A DNA stretch of 64,000 nucleotides from Saccharomycopsis phalli (GCA_020342235.1 CP073214.1:558001-622000), one strand, 5' to 3'; counted from the first letter of the stretch, positions 48,231-56,805 are shown. Notes: generated by a model from the letters alone, not told the origin. A program made the numbers and translations.

Positions 48231-49094
48231 CTAATCAGTGCTAAGCTTAGGGACAATTGTACTCAAGTTGGCTCTAAGCTTGGCGATTTCGTCAAGTAAC
48301 TGGGTGTGTGATGATATCACATTTCGTTGAATCAGGCCAACTGACTGAGTGGAGTTTACCAATTGAAGCCTTATGCTCTCGTTTAGCTTTTTGTAATATT
48401 GTAATTTCTGCAATGTTTTGACGTAGGATGCTCGCTTATCGTTAAGGGATTTCTTTATTGCCAAGTACTTCCTGAGAGCCAGCTTTATTTCACTCTGTTC
48501 AATACTCTCAATTTCAATTAACGAATCGTCAGATTCAAAGCCAGCGTCTTCCTGTTCTAACAATTTTTTTTCATCCTTGTCTAGTTGTTTCACTGTTAAA
48601 TATTTTACAGAAGGTAGCTGTTGCACGTACGACAAAACCCGAAGTATATCATCGGACTTTAAATTAATCCCTCCGACAACAGGCACTATTATCTGTGATG
48701 CCTTTTGGATGTTGTGGAAACTAGTCAACTTGACCATTTTCTCCTGGTTGATGATCTGCTCGGTAACTTGGTCTATAGCCTGACGCGAGAACATTTTCCT
48801 GTAATGACGCTTGAAAATCATATTTACTGGACGGTTAGACAATTGAATAATAGCCAATAACTACTTACTTTGGGTTGTGAATTTCTTCAACTTTTGTGTG
48901 ATCACTTGTACCTCTTCTGGGGTATACTGGTGGTCCAGAAGAATCAATTCCATCAATTCCGCTGTTAGTTTAAGAGGCTGCAGAATATCCTGAATCTGTT
49001 TATACAAAAATACGTGAACATAAGAATATGATTCATTTTTCCGCCTTGATAACTTTGCTGAGCTCATCTCTAGTTGCATTTGTTTATCACCCAT
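48231..49094 (-). CDS. FTA4/NKP1-like inner kinetochore subunit, spliced
   Basis: 273 residues from exons 48869-49094 and 48231-48826. The intron is 42 nt: GTAAGT, branch TCTAACC (48833-48839), CAG ending at 48827. Splicing in phase 1 joins KLKKFTTQ to INMIFKRHYRKMFSRQAIDQ. The order FLYKQIQDILQPLKL, then HYRKMFSRQAIDQVTEQI, then LQKLQYYKKLNESIR and LLDEIAKLRANLSTIVPKL follows the Sim4-complex Fta4 / S. cerevisiae Nkp1 pattern of coiled-coil CCAN proteins. These help assemble the centromere-proximal COMA network. Predicted coiled coils fill most of the protein. Similarity is at profile level, so the name is provisional. The splice is well supported, because exon 1 otherwise stops at once. Confidence 0.6.
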
Positions 49095-49907
49095 GCCTAC
49101 CTTGTTAGTGATATGTTACCCGCACGTCAGAGCCACTAGCCGAGGCGACGGGTATAACGGGGCGGATAAAAAGTCATACCTCAAAATAAAATAGGAGGAA
49201 ATATTACGTCGGTTCGGCGTATTGCGTTTAATTATAAACGCCTACTAATGACTTATAGAGGGGTGGAACATACAGTCTAAAGGAAATGAAAGTGGGGACG
49301 GGCTGAGTGACTAGGAATTTCTGATAATTTTACAAAGAGAAATATATTCCAAACAACTAAATACATTGGTTATTCTGAATGATTGTTTGTCTGCTTGATG
49401 CAATTTTATCTGCGATACCAGTCGATGAAATTGAGGTTGACTTTTATTCCGCCTATGCATTGCCGGGATTAACCGAAACTAGCCGCAGCACTACACCGCC
49501 AAGGGGTAAGTTACTGGGGCGCGTCACACATCAGTATTAATTAAAACTGAGGAGTAGTTATTTACTGTAGCCAACTTTACCCTATTGGGCTTTTTAGTTT
49601 TCCTTTGATTTCCCGCGGCAACGGCCGTCATTCGGTATTAGAGGCATTGTGTGTGTAATTATTTAAGCCACCTCCGTAGTTAGTTTGTAATTTTAGTCTG
49701 TCGATCCAAGCCTTTCAAACACACTCAAACAATAAGTTTTATTGTGGTTTTTGCACCTTGCCAATTAGCCATCATGCATGATCTATTTGTTCCGAGCATT
49801 GCCAGAAAGCCTGGCATTACCGAGATGCACACCAGAAATTTACTATAAATACTCGAGTGAATCAATCGTATTGAATAACATTACAAATACTAAATTATTA
49901 ATCAACA
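49095..49907. promoter_or_regulatory. 813 bp ARO10 promoter region
   Basis: Long upstream region of ARO10. Besides the CCG array (49463-49485) it has several further CCG/CGG triplets (49138-49215 and 49610-49640), a CTATAAATA box at about 49844 and a pyrimidine/A-rich stretch before the ATG. No other gene seen. Confidence 0.6.
49463..49485. promoter_or_regulatory. Aro80-type binding array CCG-N7-CCG-N7-CCG
   Basis: CCG at 49463-49465, 49473-49475 and 49483-49485, each separated by exactly 7 bp. Aro80 binds tandem CCG triplets spaced 7 bp upstream of ARO9/ARO10 in S. cerevisiae. The array lies about 420 bp upstream of the ARO10 ATG. The spacing is seen directly; binding is inferred. Confidence 0.7.
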
Positions 49908-51677
49908 ATGGCTCCAGTTCCTGTATCCAGTTGTGAAAGCGACGAAAGCGTGCCAACCTTAAACCTGCTCTCGATCAGCAAAATTCCGTTTGGAGAATAC
50001 GTCTTCCGAAGAATTCGTCAGTTGGGAACCAAGAGTATATTTGGTGTCCCTGGTGACTTCAACTTGAAATTATTGGACCATATTAGTCCGGTTGAGGATA
50101 TGAGATGGATCGGTACCTGCAATGAGTTGAATGCTGCTTATGCTGCTGACGGATACGCCCGGTTTGCAAAAGTTCCTGGTGTTGTTATTACAACGTTTGG
50201 TGTCGGTGAGTTGAGTGCTATCAATGGTGTTTCCGGAGCATTTGCCGAATATGTGCCATTACTCCACATTGTTGGTACTTCACCAACCACCAAGAAAATC
50301 CAACCAGGGCAAGTCCATCACTTGGTTCCTACCCGAGACCCATATGATGTTATTCCAGACCACAGAGTTTACGAGAAGCTAGTGGATGGCGTTTGTGTTG
50401 CCAAAGAGTCTGTAGATGACGTTGTCGAAGGTATGGTGCAAGTAGACCGACTTTTGGAGAAGATTGTGAAGAGCGCTAGACCAGGGTACTTGTTTTTGCC
50501 ATTGGATTTGCAAAGTAAGCTTGTTAACCCTAGTCAATTGGAAGTTCCTTTGAATCTCAAATCTGCCGATCAAAAGCCAGAATTGACAAAGAGCATTGCG
50601 GAAAATATCTTGGATAGACTTTACGCTGCTGCCAACCCAATTATCATTGGCGACATTTTGACAGACAGATTCCAGGCAAGTTGCAAGTTGAAGGAGTTTG
50701 TCGACCGTACCAAGATCAACAACTACTCTACGCCAATGGGTAAGAGTGCTTTGGATGAAAGCAACGAAAGTTACATTGCTGACTACAATGGAAGATTGTC
50801 CAACCCAGGTGTACAAGACGAAGTCGAGTCTTCTGACTGTGTATTGCATTTTGGGACGTATCTTGCTGAGACTAATACTGGTCAATACAGTACGCACTTT
50901 GACCCAGACAATCTCATTTTGTTGACACCATTTTACATCAAGATTGGACAGAAGTTGTTTAGGGATGTCAATTTCAACGATGTTTTGACGCAGATGTTAG
51001 AGTTACTTGATGTCAACAGGGTTCCAACTCCAGTCCGACCTGAGGGCATCAATACGCTTATTGAGAGAAAGTCACCGGCTGATATTTCTCAGTCGTACTT
51101 GGCAGAAGAAACCCAGAAATATATACAAGAGAACGATGTGGTGATCTGCGAGACATGTTCTTTCCAATTTGCCTTTGGTGACATTAGATTACCAAAGAAT
51201 TCCACCTTTATCTCCCAGTCCTTCTACTTGTCTATTGGCTATACTTTGCCTGCTACGTTGGGTGTTGGTCTTGCTATGCAAGATACAAACCATGACGGCC
51301 GCTTGATTCTCTTTGAGGGAGACGGGTCTGCGCAGATGACGGTACAGGAGTTTGCAACTTACATGAGACACGGAATCAAGCCTACTATAATATTGCTCAA
51401 CAACAACGGGTACACCGTTGAGAGAATCATCCACGGTGCTGAGGAAGTCTACAACGACATCCAGCCAAACTGGGACTGGTGCAGTATCTTCAAGACCTTT
51501 GGGGATACCCAAGGCAAGACGTTTTCGAAGCGCATCAGCACCAGAAAGGAATTGAGCGAGACTTTCCAGGACTCTGCGTTGGCGAAGCAAGAAAGAATCC
51601 AGTTGTACGAGGTGATTCTTGATAAGTTGGATGTGCCATGGAGATTTGATGAAATGTGCAATGAGAATGGTTTTTAA
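49908..51677 (+). CDS. ARO10: Phenylpyruvate (2-oxo acid) decarboxylase
   Basis: 589 residues, ThDP-dependent decarboxylase of the Ehrlich pathway (aromatic and branched 2-oxo acids to fusel aldehydes). N-terminal MAPV and IPFGEYVFRRI with TKSIFGVPGDFNL follow Aro10 rather than Pdc1. Catalytic residues visible: Glu73 (GTCNELNAAYAADGYAR), His137-His138 (GQVHHLVP), the ThDP motif GDG at 471-473 with NNN at 498-500, and Glu505 (NNNGYTVE). Length agrees with Aro10 (635 aa, versus about 563 for Pdc). The upstream CCG array and a nearby ARO80-like gene support the identity. It is convergent with a small mitochondrial gene (103 bp). Confidence 0.9.
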   Translation: MAPVPVSSCESDESVPTLNLLSISKIPFGEYVFRRIRQLGTKSIFGVPGDFNLKLLDHISPVEDMRWIGTCNELNAAYAADGYARFAKVPGVVITTFGVGELSAINGVSGAFAEYVPLLHIVGTSPTTKKIQPGQVHHLVPTRDPYDVIPDHRVYEKLVDGVCVAKESVDDVVEGMVQVDRLLEKIVKSARPGYLFLPLDLQSKLVNPSQLEVPLNLKSADQKPELTKSIAENILDRLYAAANPIIIGDILTDRFQASCKLKEFVDRTKINNYSTPMGKSALDESNESYIADYNGRLSNPGVQDEVESSDCVLHFGTYLAETNTGQYSTHFDPDNLILLTPFYIKIGQKLFRDVNFNDVLTQMLELLDVNRVPTPVRPEGINTLIERKSPADISQSYLAEETQKYIQENDVVICETCSFQFAFGDIRLPKNSTFISQSFYLSIGYTLPATLGVGLAMQDTNHDGRLILFEGDGSAQMTVQEFATYMRHGIKPTIILLNNNGYTVERIIHGAEEVYNDIQPNWDWCSIFKTFGDTQGKTFSKRISTRKELSETFQDSALAKQERIQLYEVILDKLDVPWRFDEMCNENGF

Positions 51678-51780
51678 ATAGTTTGTGATTATATCTGCAT
51701 TAAAAATACACTGTAACACTATTTCGCTATATACACGGCACTGGGGGTTTTGTTCGTATAAGAAACACCCACTTGTATTC

Positions 51781-52163
51781 TCAGGAGAACTTGTCTCCCG
51801 ACTTTCTTGTCTGTTTGTTAGTGTGTTGTTGTCGACTGTGGTGCTACTTACTGCATAAGCACTTCCTCCGCCTTCGTACTCGCTCTTCCGCTGAACAGTG
51901 TTAATTTCCTCTGGAAAGCCCGGCCGAATCTTCGACGTGTCCACATCCAGATCACTCGACTCCATATGGTTAGGTCGGTGTCTGTCATTCTTCCCCTTGT
52001 TGACGTACATCTTCACCACCAAGAGAGTGCTCAACCCAAACGCCGTGATTTTGAGAATTTTAACAAAGGTATCAGGCAAGGCCGCAAATCCGACCAAGTG
52101 TCGCGGCTTGGTTGCATACTGCCGGTTATAGCTTGCGTATCTAAAGAGTCCTCTGTTGAACAT
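51781..52163 (-). CDS. Small mitochondrial membrane protein, spliced
   Basis: 113 residues from exons 51852-52163 and 51781-51810. The intron is 41 nt: GTAAGT, branch CACTAAC, CAG ending at 51811, phase 0. The N-terminus is Arg/Tyr-rich and lacks acidic residues (MFNRGLFRYASYNRQYATK), like a mitochondrial presequence. One membrane segment (FVKILKITAFGLSTLLVVKMYV) is followed by a soluble tail ending SAYATRKSGDKFS. Without splicing the frame runs on as a 324-codon stretch deep into the antisense strand of ARO10, which is an artefact. I do not recognise the family with certainty. From size, location and a split structure, Coi1 (YDR381C-A) is one candidate. Confidence 0.65.
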
Positions 52164-52479
52164 GGCGTGCCGAAATGTGAGCAGAGCCCGGGATAATGCA
52201 TTTTTTTTTTTGGAGAGTCAATGCGATGTCTGGAAGCTGGCTTGTTGCCAATTGGGTGTGACAACACCACCTATAATAAAGCCGCGCAGAGGACGACGTC
52301 TAATATAACGGTTTTAGGAGCGCTGATTCTACTTGGGGAAAGGATTTAAAACACTGTGCTCAAGATGTTTGGCATGTCTAGTTTTGGGGATGGGGAAGCG
52401 ATTGCATGCGGGTGAACTCAAACACGCGATATAAATTCGTCTGGCCAGTTGCGGATACTTGTTCAACCCAATTTGCACA
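52164..52479. promoter_or_regulatory. 316 bp divergent region, mitochondrial protein / PMP47
   Basis: Between two divergent starts. A poly-T run at about 52202-52211 and GATATAAAT at about 52428 near the carrier gene. No fatty-acid-responsive element was convincingly identified. Confidence 0.4.
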
Positions 52480-53424
52480 ATGTCAAACGAGTCTGCTGAC
52501 AGAATTGTCCATGCTATTAGCGGGGGTCTTGGAGGAGCTGCTGCCTTGATTGTAACATATCCGTTGGTGGCTATCTCGTGCCGGCAGCAAACCGAGACGA
52601 AATCCAAGGCCGGGAAGGAGGAAAAGAAGCCAACAGTGCAGTTGATAACTGAGATGTTGAAGCAGGAAGGGATTGGCAGCTTCTATGCGGGCATGGAGTC
52701 GGCGATATATGGCATGACCCTCACCAATTTCATCTACTACTACTTCTACGAATCCACGGGGAGAATTGCCGTGAAGAACCGTAACATCAAGAGCTTGGCG
52801 GACTTCTCGGTGTCCGGGTTGAAGGACGTTGCCTTGACCAACTTGAGTCCGTTGGAGAGTATTGCCACAGGTGCGGTTGCCGGATCTGTCACTGCGGTGG
52901 TTACCAACCCATTCTGGGTGGTCAACACCAGAACCACCATCAACAAAAGCAAGGCCAGCTTCTTGGCAAATTTGATCGACTTGTACAAGCAGGACGGCCT
53001 CAAGTCGCTTTTCAGAGGGGTGTTGCCTGCATTGGTGTTGGTTGTCAACCCGATCATCCAGTACACGGTGTTTGAGCAATTGAAGAATGTGATTTTGCGG
53101 ACCCGCAAGGGCGGATTCAAGCCGATCCACGCGTTCCTCATTGGTGCGCTCAGCAAGCTCATTGCTACCAGTGTGTCGTACCCATACATCACCATCAAGT
53201 CGAGAATGCACTTGCAAACAAAAGCCGGAGCCAGTACGTCCATGTCGCAGTTTTTGGTGAAGATCTTGAAGGAAGAGGGCGTGGCCGGGTTGTACAATGG
53301 GATTTACGTCAAGTTGTCACAGAGCATCTTTACTGCGGCGTTCCTCTTTTATTTCAAGGAGGCCTTGGTCGGATTAACCGTGAAGTTGATTTCCTTGCTC
53401 AGATTGAGAAAGCGTGCGTTTTAG
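52480..53424 (+). CDS. PMP47: Peroxisomal mitochondrial-carrier-family protein (PMP47/ANT1 type)
   Basis: 314 residues from the ATG at 52480. Three MCF repeats: PLVAISCRQQ (degenerate first signature), NPFWVVNTR and YPYITIKSR, each followed by the matching acidic/glycine motif (LYNGIYVKL in the third). Sequence order and the short N-terminus fit Candida boidinii PMP47 and the Ant1 group, which exchange ATP for AMP (or CoA-type substrates) across the peroxisomal membrane for fatty-acid activation. Seven codons upstream stay open but lack an ATG. It lies 111 bp upstream of MDM35. Confidence 0.82.
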   Translation: MSNESADRIVHAISGGLGGAAALIVTYPLVAISCRQQTETKSKAGKEEKKPTVQLITEMLKQEGIGSFYAGMESAIYGMTLTNFIYYYFYESTGRIAVKNRNIKSLADFSVSGLKDVALTNLSPLESIATGAVAGSVTAVVTNPFWVVNTRTTINKSKASFLANLIDLYKQDGLKSLFRGVLPALVLVVNPIIQYTVFEQLKNVILRTRKGGFKPIHAFLIGALSKLIATSVSYPYITIKSRMHLQTKAGASTSMSQFLVKILKEEGVAGLYNGIYVKLSQSIFTAAFLFYFKEALVGLTVKLISLLRLRKRAF

Positions 53425-53535
53425 TTCTATATAGTGTTTGTATGGCAATGTATACTGGGGGTCCCCCGGTGCTTACCGTCTTGTTGGTATATGGTGGCGA
53501 GTGTCGAATCTCACATTATAGATTGTTGTTGCTCA

Positions 53536-53913
53536 ATGGGCAATATTATGTCAACCAGCTTTGCTCCAGAATGTACCGAAGCCAAGAAGAAATACGACGA
53601 GTGCTTCAATGTCTGGTACACAGAGAGTACGTACAAACCCTATTGCTCATTGCTAACGTTTAGAATTTCTTGCCGGGAAAAGCGTAAGTCAATGTGCCCG
53701 TGGAACCGCTAACAATTAGGTTGAAAACGAGTGTGTGGATATCTGGAACCAGTACAAGGCCTGTGTGGATGTATGTATGTAGGTTGTGTGGATGTTACTA
53801 ATGTCTAGGCGGCTCTTTTGAAGAAAGGTATGAAGCCGATGTTGGATGAGGCCCGGAAGCATGCTACTTTTGAGTCTGGGGGAATTCCCCAGGACCAAGA
53901 TTCCAAGAAGTAA
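53536..53913 (+). CDS. MDM35: Intermembrane-space twin-CX9C protein, four exons with a 20 nt microexon
   Basis: 88 residues from exons 53536-53626, 53664-53683 (20 nt), 53720-53770 and 53809-53913. Introns are 37, 36 and 38 nt with 5' sites GTACGT, GTAAGT, GTATGT; branches TGCTAAC, CGCTAAC, TACTAAT; each ends TAG. The spliced product reads MGNIMSTSFAPECTEAKKKY, DECFNVWYTE, KFLAGKS, VENECVDIWNQYKACVD, AALLKKGMKPMLDEAR, matching Mdm35 (MGNIMSASFAPECT; EKFLKGKSVENEC) block by block, including both CX9C motifs. Mdm35 chaperones Ups1/Ups2 for phosphatidic acid and phosphatidylserine transfer between mitochondrial membranes. 86 aa in S. cerevisiae, where I know of no intron. No single open frame covers the gene. 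Confidence 0.93.
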
Positions 53914-54109
53914 TATTATGGATTGTGAGTATTGTGAATTAATATTATGGATTGTAAATATTGTGGATTGTAAATATTGTGGATTGTAATATTGTGGATT
54001 GTAATTTTATGGATTGTGAGTATTGTGAATTAATATTGTGGATTGTAAATATTATGGATTGTGAATATTGTGAATTAATATTGTGGATTGTAATATTATG
54101 AATCGCAAA
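53914..54109. repeat. Minisatellite of 13 units (13-16 bp) after MDM35
   Basis: Begins directly at the MDM35 stop codon. Thirteen units in 196 bp follow the pattern TATTRTGGATTGTRAR (16 bp), with 15 bp and shorter 13 bp (TATTGTGAATTAA) variants. The 16-then-13 pairing recurs three times (53914, 54007 minus 2, 54050), which suggests higher-order duplication. It occupies the 3' UTR zone between convergent MDM35 and MME1. G/T on one strand is strongly biased. Confidence 0.9.
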
Positions 54110-54234
54110 TATAAATGGTAAATATGAATCGTATAATATCTCCTTCCATTGGTCATTTAACCTACTATATACATCTGTTGTAGTAATGCCTGGCCGTGAA
54201 ATAGCCAACTAGGTCCTGAAAATGCATACACCCA

Positions 54235-55158
54235 CTATATACTCTTGAGAACCTCCTGATACACCAAAAACATAAGACTGCTCTGGACACCAACCCAAAC
54301 AACTCTAGGGACAACACCACTAAACAACACACCCAACCCTTCCTTGTTGTATATTCCAAGTAACCCACCAAGCACCGAGCTCAGAAGCCGTCCACTGCTG
54401 CTGGTTTGAAGTCTCGTCTTGATCACGTCCAAAGGAGTAGTGAGAAAACCAGTCAACCCTCCAGATACCGCCCCAGTCACCAACTCCAGGTACACACTAA
54501 GCTCATTGCTCCGCGTGTCTTCCAAAATCAACGCCCATTTCCGAAACTTTTCATAGAATGCAAACTGCATCGCAGAGTACGGCAAGTCTCTAAACAACGT
54601 CGCCTTGTATCCTGAATAAAGCGCACCCCACCCTTCGGTCTTGATAATACGGGAAAATGAATCAATCGTGCCCTTGTAATTGTAGCCCGACTTGAAGTAC
54701 GGGTTGTTGTACCGGCCTTGCAACTGTAACCTCGCCTTGACCACTTCAGACGGCACGACAAACACACTAGTGGCAAGATCGCCCATGAATCCAGCAAATA
54801 AATGCGTCACGGTGTCATTGACATGGAAATCGTCAATGAGCTTTCGCTTAATCGTCTCATAAACACTGAAAAACACTAAACCCCGCGGAACTGCCGCCAC
54901 GATGGCTGCTCCATATCCTGCATATAGTCCTCGGACCACGCCCTCTTGCCTGAAGATTATTTTATAGGCACCAATGGTATCTTGATATTTAATGGCATGA
55001 GGCGCTGCCTGCTGCCTTGTCTTTATTGTGTCCAAAGAATGCATCGCCGTATCACTCAATAGATTGGCGACCAATCCACCCGCCATATTATGCCAAAGAG
55101 GCGGGTGTCTGGAGTCCAATTTATTTCCACCAGTGACCAGCTGTATATCATCCATCAT
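54235..55158 (-). CDS. MME1: Mitochondrial carrier, Mme1 (YMR166C) type
   Basis: 307 residues, three carrier repeats: HSLDTIKTRQQ, VPSEVVKARLQLQGRYNNPYF and TPLDVIKTRLQT, with matching LYAGYGAAIVAAVPRG, YSGYKATLFRDLPYSAMQFAFYE and FSGVVPRVVWVGVQSS. LWHNMAGG, HSLDTIKTRQQAAP, RFNNP-type LQLQGRYNNPYFKSGYNYKG and DLPYSAMQFAFYEKFR align with S. cerevisiae Mme1, reported as a mitochondrial magnesium exporter. Tandem ATGs at the start (55158). It is shorter than Mme1 (368 aa), mostly at the N-terminus and the last loop. Confidence 0.82.
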   Translation of the reverse strand: MMDDIQLVTGGNKLDSRHPPLWHNMAGGLVANLLSDTAMHSLDTIKTRQQAAPHAIKYQDTIGAYKIIFRQEGVVRGLYAGYGAAIVAAVPRGLVFFSVYETIKRKLIDDFHVNDTVTHLFAGFMGDLATSVFVVPSEVVKARLQLQGRYNNPYFKSGYNYKGTIDSFSRIIKTEGWGALYSGYKATLFRDLPYSAMQFAFYEKFRKWALILEDTRSNELSVYLELVTGAVSGGLTGFLTTPLDVIKTRLQTSSSGRLLSSVLGGLLGIYNKEGLGVLFSGVVPRVVWVGVQSSLMFLVYQEVLKSI

Positions 55159-55553
55159 TTATTCACGAGTGTGGTATTTTTTTTCGTCTGTAGCTGTGTC
55201 AATCGCGCGCTCTGTTGCTATATCATTAATTCGAGGTATGAGTAATTCGCAAAAACTTGTTTCGAGTCAAGTATCACCGTCTATGAAAACACCCCACAAA
55301 ATATCAAGAAATTGCCCTTTGATGACTCAATACAAGGTCAGAATCTAATCAAACTGTTCTTTTTGAAATAAAAGAAAAAAAATATCAGTCATATACTCTA
55401 GCCAAACCTACCAATGGTTGCAGATCCCTCATATTCACTAATGCGCACCTACATTGCAAGGCACTCAGAAAAAAAAAACAACTTACATAACAATCCAACA
55501 AGGCCATGCCCATATATTCTACAATTGCCGTTAATTAGTCAATTAAACATTAC
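55159..55553. other. 395 bp intergenic region between RPS15 and MME1
   Basis: MME1 promoter and RPS15 terminator, both on the minus strand. Poly-A runs at about 55374-55382 and 55470-55478. No gene seen. Confidence 0.5.
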
Positions 55554-56184
55554 TTATCTGAGCGACATGAACTTGCTCATGGCACCCAAACCTGGTCTAC
55601 CGTGTCTAACAGGAGTGTAAGAGAGAGAAAACTCACCCAAGTAGTGGCCAACCATCTCTGGCTTGATCTCAACGTTGTTGAAGACCTTTCCAGAGTAAAC
55701 TCCGACAACGGATCCAATCATCTCTGGAACAACAATCATATTTCTTAAGTGGGTCTTGACAACAGCTGGCTTCTCGTCAGCTGGAGCAGCCAACTTAGCG
55801 GCTCTCAATTTCTTGATCAAACCCATTGGCTTGGAGTCCAAACCTCTTCCGAATCTTCTTCTAACTCTGGCGTGGGTCAACTTGGCAAACTCCTCAGTTG
55901 GCAATTCCAATAATTGTTCCAATGGAACACCTCTGTAGGAGAAGGTCTTGAAGGTTCTCTTTCTTCTTTCTAATAAACGTTAGTAACTGACTTTTAATAT
56001 TTTTTTACAAGAATAAATGATTCAAGCACCGTCTCTGGTACTCAATCTTTATGACCGCGTTCTGCATTTCCAAGTGCAGCCTTGCGAAGCATTAATTCAT
56101 TTTTGAATTCATTATTATCTCTTTTCCATATATTCTTCATTTATTCTTTGGATTATAGTTTCACGTACCAGTAGTACTAGACAT
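55554..56184 (-). CDS. RPS15: 40S ribosomal protein uS19, spliced
   Basis: 143 residues from exon 1 56169-56184 (16 nt) and exon 2 55554-55969. The intron is 199 nt: 5' site GTACGT, branch TACTAAC (55979-55985), 3' site TAG ending at 55970, phase 1. The product starts [19 protein letters not shown] and continues [34 protein letters not shown] and [20 protein letters not shown], typical uS19. S. cerevisiae RPS15 (142 aa) has no intron. Codon use is optimised. It shares a 282 bp divergent promoter with RPP2. Confidence 0.95.
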
Positions 56185-56466
56185 TGTGATTTGCTTAACT
56201 GAAATGTATCTACAATTTTTGTCTTTCAAACGGAACTAATTTTTTCAACGGTTAGGAGCGCATCACATGGGTTCCTTACCCTTGAAAAACCCCAGTGATA
56301 GGCAGTCACGAATACACGTGCACAGACACAGGGCACAACAAAGCATCGATCCTCACCAGTGAAAAAAATTTCGATCTTGATTACCTGATAGTTTATACTA
56401 CAAAGGATAGTCTGCGATAAAGCTTAAAAGTGATTATTCTAAAGAAAGTAATTTATATATAACAAA
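56185..56466. promoter_or_regulatory. 282 bp divergent ribosomal-protein promoter (RPS15/RPP2)
   Basis: CACGTG at 56315-56320 lies near the middle, a Cbf1-type site as expected for Candida-clade ribosomal-protein promoters. TATATAA just before the RPP2 ATG (about 56455). A strict Tbf1 TTAGGG is not seen. Confidence 0.5.
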
Positions 56467-56805
56467 ATGAGATATTTGGCTGCCTATCTTTTATTGGTTG
56501 AAGGTGAGAACACCTCTCCAACCGTCGCTGACCTCAAGAGTGTCATCGAGTCTGTCGGTGTTGAATTCGATTCTGCTAGAGCCGAGAAATTGTTGAAGTC
56601 TTTTGAGGGAAAGTCTGTCAGCGAATTGATTGCTGAGGGTTCCCAAAAATTCGGCTCCTTGCCATCTGGTGGATCCAGCGCCGGTGCTGCTTCTGGTGCT
56701 GCTGGTGCCGCTGCTGGTGGTGCTGATGCTGAAGCCGCTGAGGAGGCTGCTGAGGAAGAAGCTGAGGAATCTGACGATGACATGGGTTTCGGTTTGTTTG
56801 ACTAA
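56467..56805 (+). CDS. RPP2: 60S acidic ribosomal stalk protein P2
   Basis: 112 residues. N-terminal dimerisation helices [18 protein letters not shown] and [17 protein letters not shown] mark P2 rather than P1. Then an Ala/Gly hinge, an acidic stretch and the universal stalk C-terminus [11 protein letters not shown], which recruits elongation-factor GTPases. Which of the two fungal P2 forms (RPP2A or RPP2B) it is cannot be said. Optimised codons and no CTG. Confidence 0.93.
   Translation: MRYLAAYLLLVEGENTSPTVADLKSVIESVGVEFDSARAEKLLKSFEGKSVSELIAEGSQKFGSLPSGGSSAGAASGAAGAAAGGADAEAAEEAAEEEAEESDDDMGFGLFD

Noticed and set aside
51189-51780. Long 3' extension of the mitochondrial protein frame antisense to ARO10
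   Set aside because: Explained by reading through the 41 nt intron; the spliced form ends at 51781.
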